A DNA stretch of 64,000 nucleotides. It comes from Escherichia marmotae. GTDB taxonomy: Bacteria > Pseudomonadota > Gammaproteobacteria > Enterobacterales > Enterobacteriaceae. Below are positions 34,965 to 43,535 of the stretch, piece after piece; positions within the stretch are counted from its first letter, which is position 1, and every line of letters begins with the position of its first letter. Below the pieces are notes generated by a model. It did not search any database, was not told the origin of the DNA, and saw only the letters and a program-made list of their open reading frames with translations. The DNA is taken from positions 4,340,001-4,404,000 of the forward strand of contig NZ_CP025979.1 of assembly GCF_002900365.1 (NCBI RefSeq), read 5' to 3'. Both the position numbers and the translations under genes were made by a program.

Positions 34965-37109
34965 TTAAAGTGCACAGGAGACGCAGCCTTCAATTTCAGT
35001 GCCTTCCAGCGCCATCTGACGCAGGCGGATGTAGTAGAGCGTTTTGATACCTTTGCGCCAGGCGTAAATCTGCGCTTTATTGATATCCCGAGTGGTGGCG
35101 GTATCGGGGAAAAACAGCGTCAGCGACAGCCCCTGATCGACATGGCGAGTCGCTTCGGCGTAGGTGTCGATAATCTTTTCCGCGCCAATTTCGTAAGCGT
35201 CCTGATATAGCGCCAGATTTTCGTTAGTCATAAACGGGGCAGGGTAGTAAACGCGTCCTGTTTTGCCCTCTTTGCGTATCTCTACTTTCGCCACAATCGG
35301 ATGAATACTCGACGTAGCATGGTTGATATAAGAGATAGAACCGGTTGGCGGCACCGCCTGAAGATTCTGGTTGTAAATGCCGTAGTGCATCACGTCGTCG
35401 CGCAGTTGCGCCCACATCTCACGGGTAGGTAACGTAATACCGCTACGGGCAAACAGTTCGCCAACTTTCGCCGTTTTCGGCTGCCAGTTCCCTTGCAGAT
35501 ATTGGCTAAAATATTCACCGCTGGCATAGCGTGACTGTTTGAATCCGGCGAAGGTTTCACCACGTTCGCGCGCCAGCAACATCGAAGTGCGCAGGGCGTG
35601 CCAGGTGATGGTGTAGAAATAGAGATTGGTAAAATCCAGTGCTTCCGGCGAACCGTAAACGATACCCTCACGCGCCAGATAGCCGTGCAGATTCATCTGC
35701 CCCAGGCCGATGGCGTGCGAGGCGGCATTTCCGGCTTCGATGGACGGCACGCTGCGGATATGACTCATATCTGACACCGCCGTCAGACCGCGCACGGCTG
35801 TCTCTACCGTGCGGGCAAAGTCTGGCGAATCCATAGTGTGAGCAATATTCAACGAGCCTAAATTGCAGGAAATATCATGGCCTGTGCGAGCATAGTCGAG
35901 ATTCTCGTCATACGCTGAGGCGCTGTTAACCTGCAAAATTTCTGAGCAGAGATTACTCATATTTATGCGCCCGGCAATAGGGTTAGCACGGTTAACCGTA
36001 TCTTCATACATGATGTAGGGATAGCCGGACTCAAACTGGATCTCCGCCAGCCGCTGGAAGAAATCACGGGCGTTGATGTATTTTTTGCGGATGCGTTCAT
36101 CGGCAACCAGTTCGTCATAGTGTTCGCTGATGGCGATATCAGCAAACGGCTTGCCGTAAACTCGCTCAACGTCATAGGGCGAAAACAGCGCCATCTGCGC
36201 ATTCTCTTTCGCCAGATGGAAGGTGACATCCGGGATCACTACCCCCAGCGACAACGTTTTAATGCGGATTTTTTCATCGGCATTTTCCCGTTTTGTGTCG
36301 AGAAAACGCAGAATATCGGGATGGTGTGCGTGCAGATATACAGCCCCAGCCCCCTGACGAGCGCCGAGCTGGTTGGCATAGGAAAATGCGTCTTCCAGCA
36401 TTTTCATCACCGGAATCACGCCAGAAGATTGATTTTCAATACGTTTAATCGGTGCACCCGCTTCCCGCAGATTCGACAGCAAAAACGCCACGCCGCCGCC
36501 GCGTTTCGACAGTTGCAGTGCGGAATTAACCGCCCGACCAATCGACTCCATATTGTCTTCAATACGTAGCAGAAAACAGGAAACCAGTTCGCCTCGCTGC
36601 TGTTTACCACAGTTGAGGAATGTTGGCGTGGCGGGCTGAAAGCGTCCTGATAGCATCTCATCGGTTAGCTGCGTCGCCAGCGTCTCATCACCTTGCGCCA
36701 GCGTTAGCGCCACCATCGTGACCCGATCGGCAAAATCTTCCAGATAACGTTTACCGTCGAAAGTCTTCAGCGTATAGCTGGTGTAAAACTTCCATGCACC
36801 GAGGAACGTCTGGAAACGAAAACCACTGGCGTGTGCATGGGCAAACAGCGTAATGACAAAGTTGCGAGAGTAGCGGTTGAGGACGCTTTCATCATAGTAA
36901 CCTTCGTTGACCAGCCAGTTCAGGCGCTGCTGCTGGCTGCTAAAAGTCACACTGTTCGGGCGTACATGTGTCGCCATAAAAGCGTCTACTGCCTGGCGAT
37001 CTTTATCGAACTGAATGCGACCCGCACTATCGTAAAGGTTAAGCATCGCATTCAGGGCGTGGTAATCCATCGTTTCCTGCGTCAGGCGGTCTGCGGTTGT
37101 CGTTGCCAA
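34965..37109 (-). CDS. nrdE: NrdE, class Ib ribonucleotide reductase large subunit
   Basis: This is a 714-residue catalytic subunit. Visible features are TPTFLNCGKQQRGELVSCFLL with one active-site cysteine, NLCSEI with the radical cysteine, and the C-terminal redox pair in EIEGCVSCAL. It lacks the N-terminal ATP cone of NrdA, as expected for class Ib. The start overlaps nrdI by 28 bases. It reduces nucleoside diphosphates using NrdH as electron donor. Confidence 0.97.
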   Translation of the reverse strand: MATTTADRLTQETMDYHALNAMLNLYDSAGRIQFDKDRQAVDAFMATHVRPNSVTFSSQQQRLNWLVNEGYYDESVLNRYSRNFVITLFAHAHASGFRFQTFLGAWKFYTSYTLKTFDGKRYLEDFADRVTMVALTLAQGDETLATQLTDEMLSGRFQPATPTFLNCGKQQRGELVSCFLLRIEDNMESIGRAVNSALQLSKRGGGVAFLLSNLREAGAPIKRIENQSSGVIPVMKMLEDAFSYANQLGARQGAGAVYLHAHHPDILRFLDTKRENADEKIRIKTLSLGVVIPDVTFHLAKENAQMALFSPYDVERVYGKPFADIAISEHYDELVADERIRKKYINARDFFQRLAEIQFESGYPYIMYEDTVNRANPIAGRINMSNLCSEILQVNSASAYDENLDYARTGHDISCNLGSLNIAHTMDSPDFARTVETAVRGLTAVSDMSHIRSVPSIEAGNAASHAIGLGQMNLHGYLAREGIVYGSPEALDFTNLYFYTITWHALRTSMLLARERGETFAGFKQSRYASGEYFSQYLQGNWQPKTAKVGELFARSGITLPTREMWAQLRDDVMHYGIYNQNLQAVPPTGSISYINHATSSIHPIVAKVEIRKEGKTGRVYYPAPFMTNENLALYQDAYEIGAEKIIDTYAEATRHVDQGLSLTLFFPDTATTRDINKAQIYAWRKGIKTLYYIRLRQMALEGTEIEGCVSCAL

Positions 37110-37492
37110 AATTCGGTTACTCCTTTACGAACGTTTTCGATATCGCTTTGCGTACCCATGAGTTCAAAGCGGTATAGCCACGGCACGTCGCATTTCCGGG
37201 CAATCACATCTCCGGCGCGGCCATACGCCTCACCAAAATTGCGATTACCCGAAGCAATAACGCCGCGAAGCAACGCCCGGTTATGTTCGTCGTTTAAAAA
37301 GCGAATCACCTGCCGTGGCACAGCGCCAGCCGTACCGCCACCGCCGTAAGAGGGCACGATCAGGATGTAAGGCTCGTCTACCTGAATCCGTTCCCGCTCA
37401 TTGAGCGGAATGCGCACGGCGGGCAGCCCTAAACGTTTGATAAAGCGATGTGTGTTTTCGGAGCTACTGGAGAAGTAGACGAGCTGACTCAT
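37082..37492 (-). CDS. nrdI: NrdI, flavodoxin-like activator of NrdF
   Basis: This 136-residue protein has the start MSQLVYFSSSSENTHRFIKRLG, an FMN phosphate-binding loop, then PSYGGGGTAGAVPRQVIRFL. It supplies the oxidant that assembles the dimanganese-tyrosyl radical cofactor in NrdF. The ATG overlaps nrdH by 4 bases. Confidence 0.97.
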   Translation of the reverse strand: MSQLVYFSSSSENTHRFIKRLGLPAVRIPLNERERIQVDEPYILIVPSYGGGGTAGAVPRQVIRFLNDEHNRALLRGVIASGNRNFGEAYGRAGDVIARKCDVPWLYRFELMGTQSDIENVRKGVTEFWQRQPQTA

Positions 37493-37734
37493 GCGCTGGC
37501 TGCATGTGGCGCTGGATGCAGGCGGTTGATCATGTCCGGACGAAAGCCAGACCAGCTAAGATCACCTGCAATCACTACCGGCAACTGGCGAAAGCCCTGG
37601 GCACGTAACGCCTCTGCCGCTTCAGGATCGCGATCGACATTAATCATCTCAAAGTCAAAGCCACGGTTTTCCATTGCTCGTTTGGTGGCGTGGCATTGAA
37701 CGCAATCGTTACGAGTGTAAATGGTAATGCGCAT
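37489..37734 (-). CDS. nrdH: NrdH, glutaredoxin-like electron donor
   Basis: This is an 81-residue redoxin with the active site CVQC (residues 11-14) in IYTRNDCVQCHATKRAM and the cis-Pro region FRQLPVVIAGDLSWSGFRPD. It has glutaredoxin-like sequence but thioredoxin-like behaviour, being reduced by thioredoxin reductase. It is first in the nrdHIEF operon. Confidence 0.97.
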   Translation of the reverse strand: MRITIYTRNDCVQCHATKRAMENRGFDFEMINVDRDPEAAEALRAQGFRQLPVVIAGDLSWSGFRPDMINRLHPAPHAASA

Positions 37735-37802
37735 GATTCGTATTTCCGTTTAAAATGAAGATACGGCGCGATGATACGCGTCGGGTTGTCTCTCTGTTGA
37801 TA

Positions 37803-37850
37803 CAGAGATACTAGATGTAGTTGAAAAAAGATTCAACCATACAAGATATG
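37803..37850 (-). promoter_or_regulatory. Two candidate NrdR boxes upstream of nrdH
   Basis: On the minus strand, ATATCTTGTATG and ACATCTAGTATC start 31 bases apart, three helical turns. Both resemble the palindromic NrdR box (consensus around ACAYATATNTRTGT). Paired boxes with this spacing are typical of NrdR-repressed reductase operons. They lie 70-115 bases before the nrdH start. Confidence 0.6.
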
Positions 37851-37911
37851 GGAATTTTAGATTATTGATACCGCCGTTGAGTGGCTCAACGGGGTAGGGG
37901 ATTTTGTGTTT

Positions 37912-37936
37912 TGTTGCCGGGCGAGCACCCGGCAAC
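37912..37936. terminator. GC-rich hairpin after the AhpD-like gene
   Basis: GTTGCCGGGCGAGCACCCGGCAAC forms a 10-bp stem within 10 bases of the stop of the minus-strand gene at 37943. A weak T-rich tract occurs on the minus side (AACAAAACAC). It likely separates this gene from nrdH. Confidence 0.6.
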
Positions 37937-37942
37937 AGCAAA

Positions 37943-38374
37943 TTACATCCGCATGGAAACCGCCAGGCGGTTAAAGCAATTCATCAGCCCGATGGCAAAC
38001 GTTAAGTCGCTGATCTCTGCTGCGCTGAAGTACTTAAGCAGAGGCTGATAAACGTCATCTTCTGCATGGGTTCGGGCAATATCGGTCACCGATTCCGCCC
38101 ATGCCAGCGCCGCCCGCTCGCGATCGTCAAAATGATGGCTTACGCGCCAGCCTGCCAGGGCGTCCAGTTTGTTCTGCGGCACACCGGATTTGCGTAATGC
38201 TTTACTGTGCATCTCCAGACAAAATGCGCAGCCGTTGATTTGTGAGACGCGTAAATAAACTAACTCCATCAGAGTGGTATCCAGCGTACTATTTTCCAGC
38301 GCCGTTTTGGCCTGCACCAGTGCGTTATACACTGCCGGGCTAAGTTCGTAGTAGGGTTGACGTAATGTAGTCAT
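37943..38374 (-). CDS. AhpD-like carboxymuconolactone decarboxylase family protein
   Basis: This 143-residue protein has the AhpD/CMD signature. The motif E-x11-C-x2-C-x3-H is seen in ELVYLRVSQINGCAFC and LEMHSKAL (about residues 38-61). Such proteins are small helical oligomers with a redox-active cysteine pair, often alkylhydroperoxidases. It is divergent from a MocR-type regulator 87 bases away, which probably controls it. I do not recall this pair in K-12 between nrdH and ygaM. The substrate is unknown. Confidence 0.85.
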   Translation of the reverse strand: MTTLRQPYYELSPAVYNALVQAKTALENSTLDTTLMELVYLRVSQINGCAFCLEMHSKALRKSGVPQNKLDALAGWRVSHHFDDRERAALAWAESVTDIARTHAEDDVYQPLLKYFSAAEISDLTFAIGLMNCFNRLAVSMRM

Positions 38375-38461
38375 ACAGTTTCTCCTCTTATTAACGCCCG
38401 CAATGTAGCACTATAATGGACTGTCAAAGAGAGCCATAAATTACGTAAAAAAGCAGACCAT

Positions 38462-39796
38462 ATGCCGCGTTATCAGGAAATCGCCCGTCAGTTAAAAACG
38501 GCTATTGAGCAAGAGGAACTGAAACTTGGCGCAAGGCTACCTTCCAGCCGAACCTGGTCGCAGGAACTGGGCGTGTCTCGCTCCACAGTCGAAAATGCTT
38601 ATGCTGAGCTGGTGGCACAGGGCTGGCTGGTCAGGCGGGGGCAGGCAGGCACCTTTGTCAGCGAACAGATACATCCACAAAAATCATCTTCTGATGTCGT
38701 CGTCTTTGCCGGTGAAAGCGAGCAGCCGTTGCCGTTTCAAATGGGATTACCCGCACTCGATCTCTTTCCGCGTGAGCTGTGGGCGCGGGTGATGGGTCGT
38801 CGCCTGCGAACCCAGACGCGTTTTAATTTGGCGTTAGGCGATGTCTGCGGCGAGGCGGCGTTGCGCGAGGCAATTGTTGATTATCTACGTGTCTCGCGCG
38901 GAATTGAGAGCCAGCCTGAGCAGGTATTTATCACACACGGTTATGCGGCATCGATGAGCTTAATTTTGCGTGCACTGGCGGAACCGGGAGACGGGATGTG
39001 GATGGAAGATCCCGGTTTTCCACTGATTCGTCCGATTGTCACTCGCCACGGTGTGAACGTTTTTCCTGTGCCTGTTGACGACAACGGACTGGATGTCACA
39101 AGCGGAATACAAAATTATCCTGACGCGCGTTTTGCTCTGATCACTCCGGCACATCAAAGCCCGCTGGGTGTTGCGCTCTCTTTGGCGCGCAGGCACCAGG
39201 TGCTGGAATGGGCAGAGCGTAGTCAGGCATGGGTTATTGAAGATGATTACGACAGTGAGTTCCGCTATCACGGTAAGCCGTTACCGGCGCTGAAAAGTCT
39301 CGATGCGCCGCAGCGGGTGATTTATGCCGGAACATTTAGCAAATCGCTTTTCCCGGCACTGCGCTGTGCGTGGCTGGTGGTGCCGGTGGAGCAGATTGCG
39401 CAATTCCGCCAACAGGCATCGCTGGAGCCATGTGCTGTGCCTGTTCTATGGCAGAACACTCTGGCAGATTTCATTCGTGATGGGCATTTCTGGAGGCATC
39501 TGAAGAAAATGCGTCAGCACTATGCTCAGCGTCGGCAGTGGATTGAGCAGGCGCTTACGCAACAGGGATTTCAGGTTGTACCGCAAAAAGGGGGAATCCA
39601 GATGGTTATCAGCATGATGGGCGATGATATTGCCTACGCGCGTAAAGCTAATGCCGCTGGCCTTGCGGTGCAGGCATTAAGTACCTGGCGTATTCGGTCA
39701 ACCGGGAAAGGAGGATTGCTGCTCTCGTTTACCAATATCGTTAGCGAAAGCATGGCGCAGCAGGTGGCACAACAATTACGCGATGCCTTAAGTTAA
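38462..39796 (+). CDS. MocR/PdxR-type regulator (GntR helix-turn-helix fused to aminotransferase domain)
   Basis: This is a 444-residue two-domain protein. Residues 1-66 form a GntR winged helix (LPSSRTWSQELGVSRSTVENAYAEL). Residues about 95-440 are a class I aminotransferase-like PLP domain with TPAHQSPLG, DDYDSEFRY and the PLP lysine in GTFSKSLFPALR. These proteins use PLP or a PLP adduct as effector. Its divergent neighbour, an AhpD-like gene, is the likely target. It ends at a strong terminator shared with ygaM. Confidence 0.88.
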   Translation: MPRYQEIARQLKTAIEQEELKLGARLPSSRTWSQELGVSRSTVENAYAELVAQGWLVRRGQAGTFVSEQIHPQKSSSDVVVFAGESEQPLPFQMGLPALDLFPRELWARVMGRRLRTQTRFNLALGDVCGEAALREAIVDYLRVSRGIESQPEQVFITHGYAASMSLILRALAEPGDGMWMEDPGFPLIRPIVTRHGVNVFPVPVDDNGLDVTSGIQNYPDARFALITPAHQSPLGVALSLARRHQVLEWAERSQAWVIEDDYDSEFRYHGKPLPALKSLDAPQRVIYAGTFSKSLFPALRCAWLVVPVEQIAQFRQQASLEPCAVPVLWQNTLADFIRDGHFWRHLKKMRQHYAQRRQWIEQALTQQGFQVVPQKGGIQMVISMMGDDIAYARKANAAGLAVQALSTWRIRSTGKGGLLLSFTNIVSESMAQQVAQQLRDALS

Positions 39797-39820
39797 AAAC
39801 CCCGAAGTCAGGCTTCGGGG
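39795..39820. terminator. Bidirectional terminator between the MocR-type gene and ygaM
   Basis: AAAAA-CCCCGAAG-TCAGG-CTTCGGGG forms a strong 8-bp stem directly at the end of the MocR-type gene. The A-run on the left serves as U-run for the minus-strand ygaM transcript. Confidence 0.85.
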
Positions 39821-39851
39821 CCAGGGACGTGTATTTATTATCATTGTTCCA

Positions 39852-40181
39852 CTACGATTTGCGCATACCTAACAGTGCACCGATAAAAATCCCTACCGCC
39901 GCCGCTGTACCCACGCTACACCAGGGTCTTTCACGAACAAAAGAATCAGCGCAACCCACGGCATCACGTGCGGCTTGTTGGACGCGAGTACGACCATGCA
40001 TCCGCGCTCTGGTTTCTTTCAGTAGCGCCTGTGCTTTACTGCGTGCAGCTTCGGCTTCCCCTTTGGCGTCGCTACCCCAGGACTTCAATACAGATTCGAG
40101 GCTATCAGCTAATTGATTGACATCATTCTGAATATCCTGCACGCCATCATCGACGTCGTTGCGGTTAGGTCGGTTAAACAT
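39852..40181 (-). CDS. ygaM: YgaM, DUF883/ElaB-YqjD family membrane-anchored protein
   Basis: This 109-residue protein is a long amphipathic helix rich in Ala, Glu and Lys/Arg (QNDVNQLADSLESVLKSW, EAEAARSKAQALLKETRARM). It ends in one C-terminal membrane segment (CSVGTAAAVGIFIGALLGM). The family (ElaB, YqjD) anchors to the inner membrane by the C-terminus and binds ribosomes in stationary phase. That role for YgaM is inferred from the family. Confidence 0.92.
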   Translation of the reverse strand: MFNRPNRNDVDDGVQDIQNDVNQLADSLESVLKSWGSDAKGEAEAARSKAQALLKETRARMHGRTRVQQAARDAVGCADSFVRERPWCSVGTAAAVGIFIGALLGMRKS

Positions 40182-40331
40182 ATGATCCCCCTTTGAATTC
40201 GATGTAATTTTCAGTGTAGACCATAATTTTCTTTGCTGAGACTCATCGCGGCTTTATGGACTTTTCTGAAAGCGTTGTGAATGCTCAATCAGGTAAGGTA
40301 GGCCCGTGGTAGATAATCACGAGGATAAAAT

Positions 40332-40676
40332 ATGTATTTACGACCAGACGAGGTAGCTCGCGTACTTGAGAAAGTCGGTTTTACCGTCGATGTGGTAACC
40401 CAGAAAGCATACGGTTACCGCCGTGGGGAACATTATGTTTATGTTAATCGCGAAGCACGAATGGGACGTACCGCACTGGTAATTCATCCAACATTAAAAG
40501 AGCGTAGTTCGACGCTGGCAGAACCCGCTTCTGATATTAAAACCTGCGATCATTACCAGCAATTTCCGCTCTACTTTGCGGGCGAGCGACACGAGCATTA
40601 CGGTATTCCGCATGGTTTTAGTTCGCGTGTTGCGCTTGAACGTTATTTGCATGGCTTGTTTGGCGAAACCAATTAA
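40332..40676 (+). CDS. ygaC: YgaC, DUF2002 family protein
   Basis: This 114-residue soluble protein starts MYLRPDEVARVLEKVGFTVD and ends HGLFGETN. Its N-terminal part resembles small alpha/beta YdeI/YgaC folds. No catalytic motif is visible. In K-12 ygaC is reported as Fur-regulated; no clear Fur box stands out in the upstream 150 bases. Function unknown. Confidence 0.9.
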   Translation: MYLRPDEVARVLEKVGFTVDVVTQKAYGYRRGEHYVYVNREARMGRTALVIHPTLKERSSTLAEPASDIKTCDHYQQFPLYFAGERHEHYGIPHGFSSRVALERYLHGLFGETN

Positions 40677-40680
40677 AGAC

Positions 40681-40701
40681 GCGACTGGAATTGCCAGTCG
40701 C
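40681..40701. terminator. Terminator between ygaC and alaE
   Basis: GCGACTGG-AATTG-CCAGTCGC is a perfect 8-bp stem 4 bases after the ygaC stop, between convergent genes. Confidence 0.7.
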
Positions 40702-40712
40702 GAAAAGAAGAG

Positions 40713-41162
40713 TCAGGCTTTTACCTGCTGGTAACGGCTGACTTTAAATAGCCGGCGGCAGTAATCGAGGAAGTAGCCATAGACCGCCCCCATCAACATC
40801 GAAACAACGATGTTTGAACTGACCGCAGCCATAATCTGGTGCCAGTCTGCGCCCACTACCAGCAAGATCGCCATATACACCGGTGACTGAAACGTCACAT
40901 AAGCCAGAATATCTGCCAGATTTTTTATCCATCCAGACTGGCTAACTTTGCGTGCCGCGCGCATAAACAGATCCCGGTACATGCCGTATGGCCATGCAAT
41001 TAAGATGTTCACCGGAATTGCCACTAACCTGGAGTAAAGAGACTGCTCGAAGCTCATTCCGGAGAGGAAAACTTCAATACACATGTTCACGACAGAACAG
41101 TAAACAACCATCGCGAACGTGTCTGCAACTGCATGACGCAAGCGTGACTGCGGTGAGAACAT
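40713..41162 (-). CDS. alaE: AlaE (YgaW), L-alanine exporter
   Basis: The protein has 149 residues from MFSPQSRLRH (ATG 41162), with four hydrophobic segments (FAMVVYCSVVNMCIEVFL, LVAIPVNILIAWPYGMY, ILAYVTFQSPVYMAILLVV, NIVVSMLMGAVYGYFLDY). It contains the family's GxxxG-like region near the end. It exports L-alanine. The upstream in-frame codons to 41273 have no ribosome site of their own, while CATTCATT-AGGAGCATTGG precedes the chosen start. Confidence 0.95.
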   Translation of the reverse strand: MFSPQSRLRHAVADTFAMVVYCSVVNMCIEVFLSGMSFEQSLYSRLVAIPVNILIAWPYGMYRDLFMRAARKVSQSGWIKNLADILAYVTFQSPVYMAILLVVGADWHQIMAAVSSNIVVSMLMGAVYGYFLDYCRRLFKVSRYQQVKA

Positions 41163-41829
41163 GCCAATGCTCCTTAATAAAAGCGAAATCGGATATGAAT
41201 GAAAATGAATGCAGTGCTCTGAGCTGCCTGTTTCATCTTTGCATAGCGTATATCGCTGGATGCAAGTAATCAATTAGTGAAAAATTTTTATTTATTTTGT
41301 TTTCGTAGATAAAATATTCCACGATGGCGTGTTTTTTGTACATTATGGATTTTTAAATGCTTATTCTAATAATATGATTTAAAATCATATTGTTATGTTG
41401 GCATTTTGACATGTTCGGCGGGGAAGGCTAAGGGAGGTAATGCTGCAAAGTGTAGGCAATCCGGCGTAAGTAGCGCTTTTACTCTATCTGGAATTTTTAG
41501 TGACTTAAAGCGACTAATGCCAGCATAAAATTTTAGGTGTTGAATTGTTGTTTTATTTGTTTTTTTCTGTATATTTATGCGGAGATTGTTGATTTGCCAT
41601 CAGTGTCGATGAGACAGAGAGCACCTGACTATTTGCTAATGGCTGGAATGACTAAGCTAAATGGCTAATATATAATCTGAAATAATTATTAATCTATCTG
41701 GAAATAACGCTTGAAATAATATCACTGGCGATTGTAAATAGATTAAATTTTGTGGAAATATAATAAACGATCGCTTACACTACGCGGCGAAATACTTTTT
41801 TGTTTTGGCGTTAAAAGGTTTTCTTTATT
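41163..41829. other. Long AT-rich intergenic region upstream of stpA
   Basis: There are 667 bases with no credible gene. The composition is very AT-rich except for a moderate patch near 41415-41490. It lies between alaE and stpA and should carry the stpA promoter and H-NS/StpA binding tracts. It is unusually long for a backbone gap. Confidence 0.6.
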
Positions 41830-42231
41830 ATGTCTGTAATGTTACAAAGTTTAAATAACATCCGCACCCTTCGTGCGATGGCTCGCGAATTCTCCATTGA
41901 CGTTCTTGAAGAAATGCTCGAAAAATTCAGGGTTGTCACTAAAGAAAGACGTGAAGAAGAAGAACAGCAGCAGCGTGAACTGGCTGAGCGCCAGGAGAAA
42001 ATTAGCACCTGGCTGGAGCTGATGAAGGCTGACGGAATTAATCCGGAAGAGTTATTTGGTAATAATACTGCTGCACCGCGTGCAGGTAAAAAACGCCAGC
42101 CGCGTCCGGCGAAATACCAATTCACCGATTTTAATGGTGAAACCAAAACCTGGACCGGTCAGGGTCGTACACCGAAGCCGATCGCTCAGGCTCTGGCAGA
42201 AGGTAAATCTCTCGACGATTTCCTGATCTAA
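41830..42231 (+). CDS. stpA: StpA, H-NS-like nucleoid protein and RNA chaperone
   Basis: This 133-residue protein has the N-terminal dimerisation region and coiled coil (RTLRAMAREFSIDVLEEMLEKF, then KERREEEEQQQRELAE). A linker and the H-NS DNA-binding domain follow, with the AT-hook-like TWTGQGRTPKPIAQ near the C-terminus. It binds curved AT-rich DNA and anneals RNA. It is one residue shorter than the K-12 form I recall, in the linker (EELFGNNTAAPR). Confidence 0.97.
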   Translation: MSVMLQSLNNIRTLRAMAREFSIDVLEEMLEKFRVVTKERREEEEQQQRELAERQEKISTWLELMKADGINPEELFGNNTAAPRAGKKRQPRPAKYQFTDFNGETKTWTGQGRTPKPIAQALAEGKSLDDFLI

Positions 42232-42239
42232 TCACTGTT

Positions 42240-42269
42240 GCCGGATGTCGCCACGATGGCGCGTCCGGC
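42240..42269. repeat. REP-like palindrome between stpA and ygaP
   Basis: GCCGGATGTCGCC-ACGAT-GGCGCGTCCGGC is a near-perfect inverted repeat 8 bases past stpA, between convergent genes. It has the GCCGGAT core of REP elements. Confidence 0.7.
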
Positions 42270-42277
42270 GTCGTTAC

Positions 42278-42802
42278 TCAAGCTCGCTGATTCCACGGCA
42301 TCTTATCTAACAGCCTTGCCATCCCACAAAAACCGCTGATTCCTGCAAACATTAATCCAACACCGACAAATCCACTTAATAAGAAGAAGCTGCTATTAAC
42401 GGCATAACCCAGTACGACGCCGATTAATATTAAACCACCAGCAGCGATCTGCACCTGACGCATTAATGGCAAAGGCTGGGATTTATTTTCAGCTACTGGA
42501 AATCCTGCTTTTTTCCAGCCATCAATTCCGCCTTCCAGTAAAAAAATATCTGCGGGGGAGGCAATCGCTTCTAATTTTTGCGAATTATTACTGGTTCGTT
42601 TTCCCGCCTGACAGTGGAATATAATTTGCTCGCTACGTAATTTTGCCGGGAGACCAGACTGTTCCAGCACAGATATCGGTGCCAGAGAGGCTTCTGGAAT
42701 ATGTTCACGAAGATATTCGTCGGCATCGCGAATATCGATTAACTTTGCACCGTGCGCGATTAATTCTTGTGCGTCATGCGGCGAAATTGTTGTCAAAGCC
42801 AT
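42278..42802 (-). CDS. ygaP: YgaP, membrane-bound rhodanese (thiosulfate sulfurtransferase)
   Basis: This 174-residue protein has an N-terminal rhodanese domain (about 1-105), with catalytic Cys63 in IIFHCQAGKRTSNN. A hairpin of two transmembrane helices follows (about 115-160: IAAGGLILIGVVLGYAV and FFLLSGFVGVGLMFAGISGF). It transfers sulfane sulfur at the inner membrane. It is 9 bases downstream of its regulator gene ygaV. Confidence 0.95.
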   Translation of the reverse strand: MALTTISPHDAQELIAHGAKLIDIRDADEYLREHIPEASLAPISVLEQSGLPAKLRSEQIIFHCQAGKRTSNNSQKLEAIASPADIFLLEGGIDGWKKAGFPVAENKSQPLPLMRQVQIAAGGLILIGVVLGYAVNSSFFLLSGFVGVGLMFAGISGFCGMARLLDKMPWNQRA

Positions 42803-42811
42803 GGTCACTCC

Positions 42812-43111
42812 TTACGGACAATAGACATTTTTCAGGGTGGCGATAATGGCATTTACCGCCTCATTTTTTATCGAATAAAGAACGCGCTGCGCATCCCGTT
42901 GGCTGTCGATAAGCCCTTCGTCACGCATACGAGCGAGATGCTGTGACGTTGCAGAGGCGCTAAGTCCGGTAATGCGAGCCAGTTCACCGGCGCTGGTGCC
43001 GGGTGAACCACAAAGCATGCATAGAATCAGCAGCCGTTTGGGGTGACTCATCGCTTTCAGCAAGGCTGCGGCCTGTTCGGCGCTGGCCTGTAGTTGGGCT
43101 AGTTCAGTCAT
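42812..43111 (-). CDS. ygaV: YgaV, ArsR-family regulator of ygaVP
   Basis: This is a 99-residue ArsR/SmtB winged helix protein (ALLKAMSHPKRLLILCMLCG, ITGLSASATSQHLARMRDEG). It is a sulfide/thiol-responsive repressor of ygaVP in E. coli. Cysteines near 31-34 (ILCMLCG) fit persulfide sensing. Confidence 0.94.
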   Translation of the reverse strand: MTELAQLQASAEQAAALLKAMSHPKRLLILCMLCGSPGTSAGELARITGLSASATSQHLARMRDEGLIDSQRDAQRVLYSIKNEAVNAIIATLKNVYCP

Positions 43112-43293
43112 AGTTATTTAAGTATTTGCTAAATTAAGTAAACTCTAAACTAAAAATGCAACGTATACCAGCGTAAGCAGCGTAAATGAGGGTAAAAGCG
43201 TAGGCTGAAACGGCCAGGCTCCGCTAAAATCACTACGCTTAAGAGGTGAAATCTCTTTTTAAACAATGATTAATTTTCTTATAGGGAGTAAAT

Positions 43294-43452
43294 ATGGGTT
43301 TCTGGAGAATCGTCATCACCATCATTTTGCCACCGCTCGGCGTGCTGTTAGGTAAAGGATTTGGTTGGGCGTTCATCATTAATATCCTGCTGACGTTGCT
43401 TGGTTATATTCCTGGTTTAATTCACGCTTTTTGGGTGCAAACCCGCGATTAA
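43294..43452 (+). CDS. yqaE: YqaE, Pmp3-family membrane peptide
   Basis: This 52-residue protein is MGFWRIVITIILPPLGVLLG followed by KGFGWAFIINILLTLLGYIP and GLIHAFWVQTRD. The two helices and LPPLGV motif are diagnostic of the Pmp3/UPF0057 stress peptides. The ribosome site TAGGGAGTAA lies just before the ATG. It is associated with cell envelope stress. Confidence 0.95.
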   Translation: MGFWRIVITIILPPLGVLLGKGFGWAFIINILLTLLGYIPGLIHAFWVQTRD

Positions 43453-43535
43453 TCCTGTGCTCACCCACGCGGCGTAAACGCGCCGCGTTCCTCTGCTACA
43501 CTTTCTGAGTGTTTCCATTAACGAATGAGGTAGCT

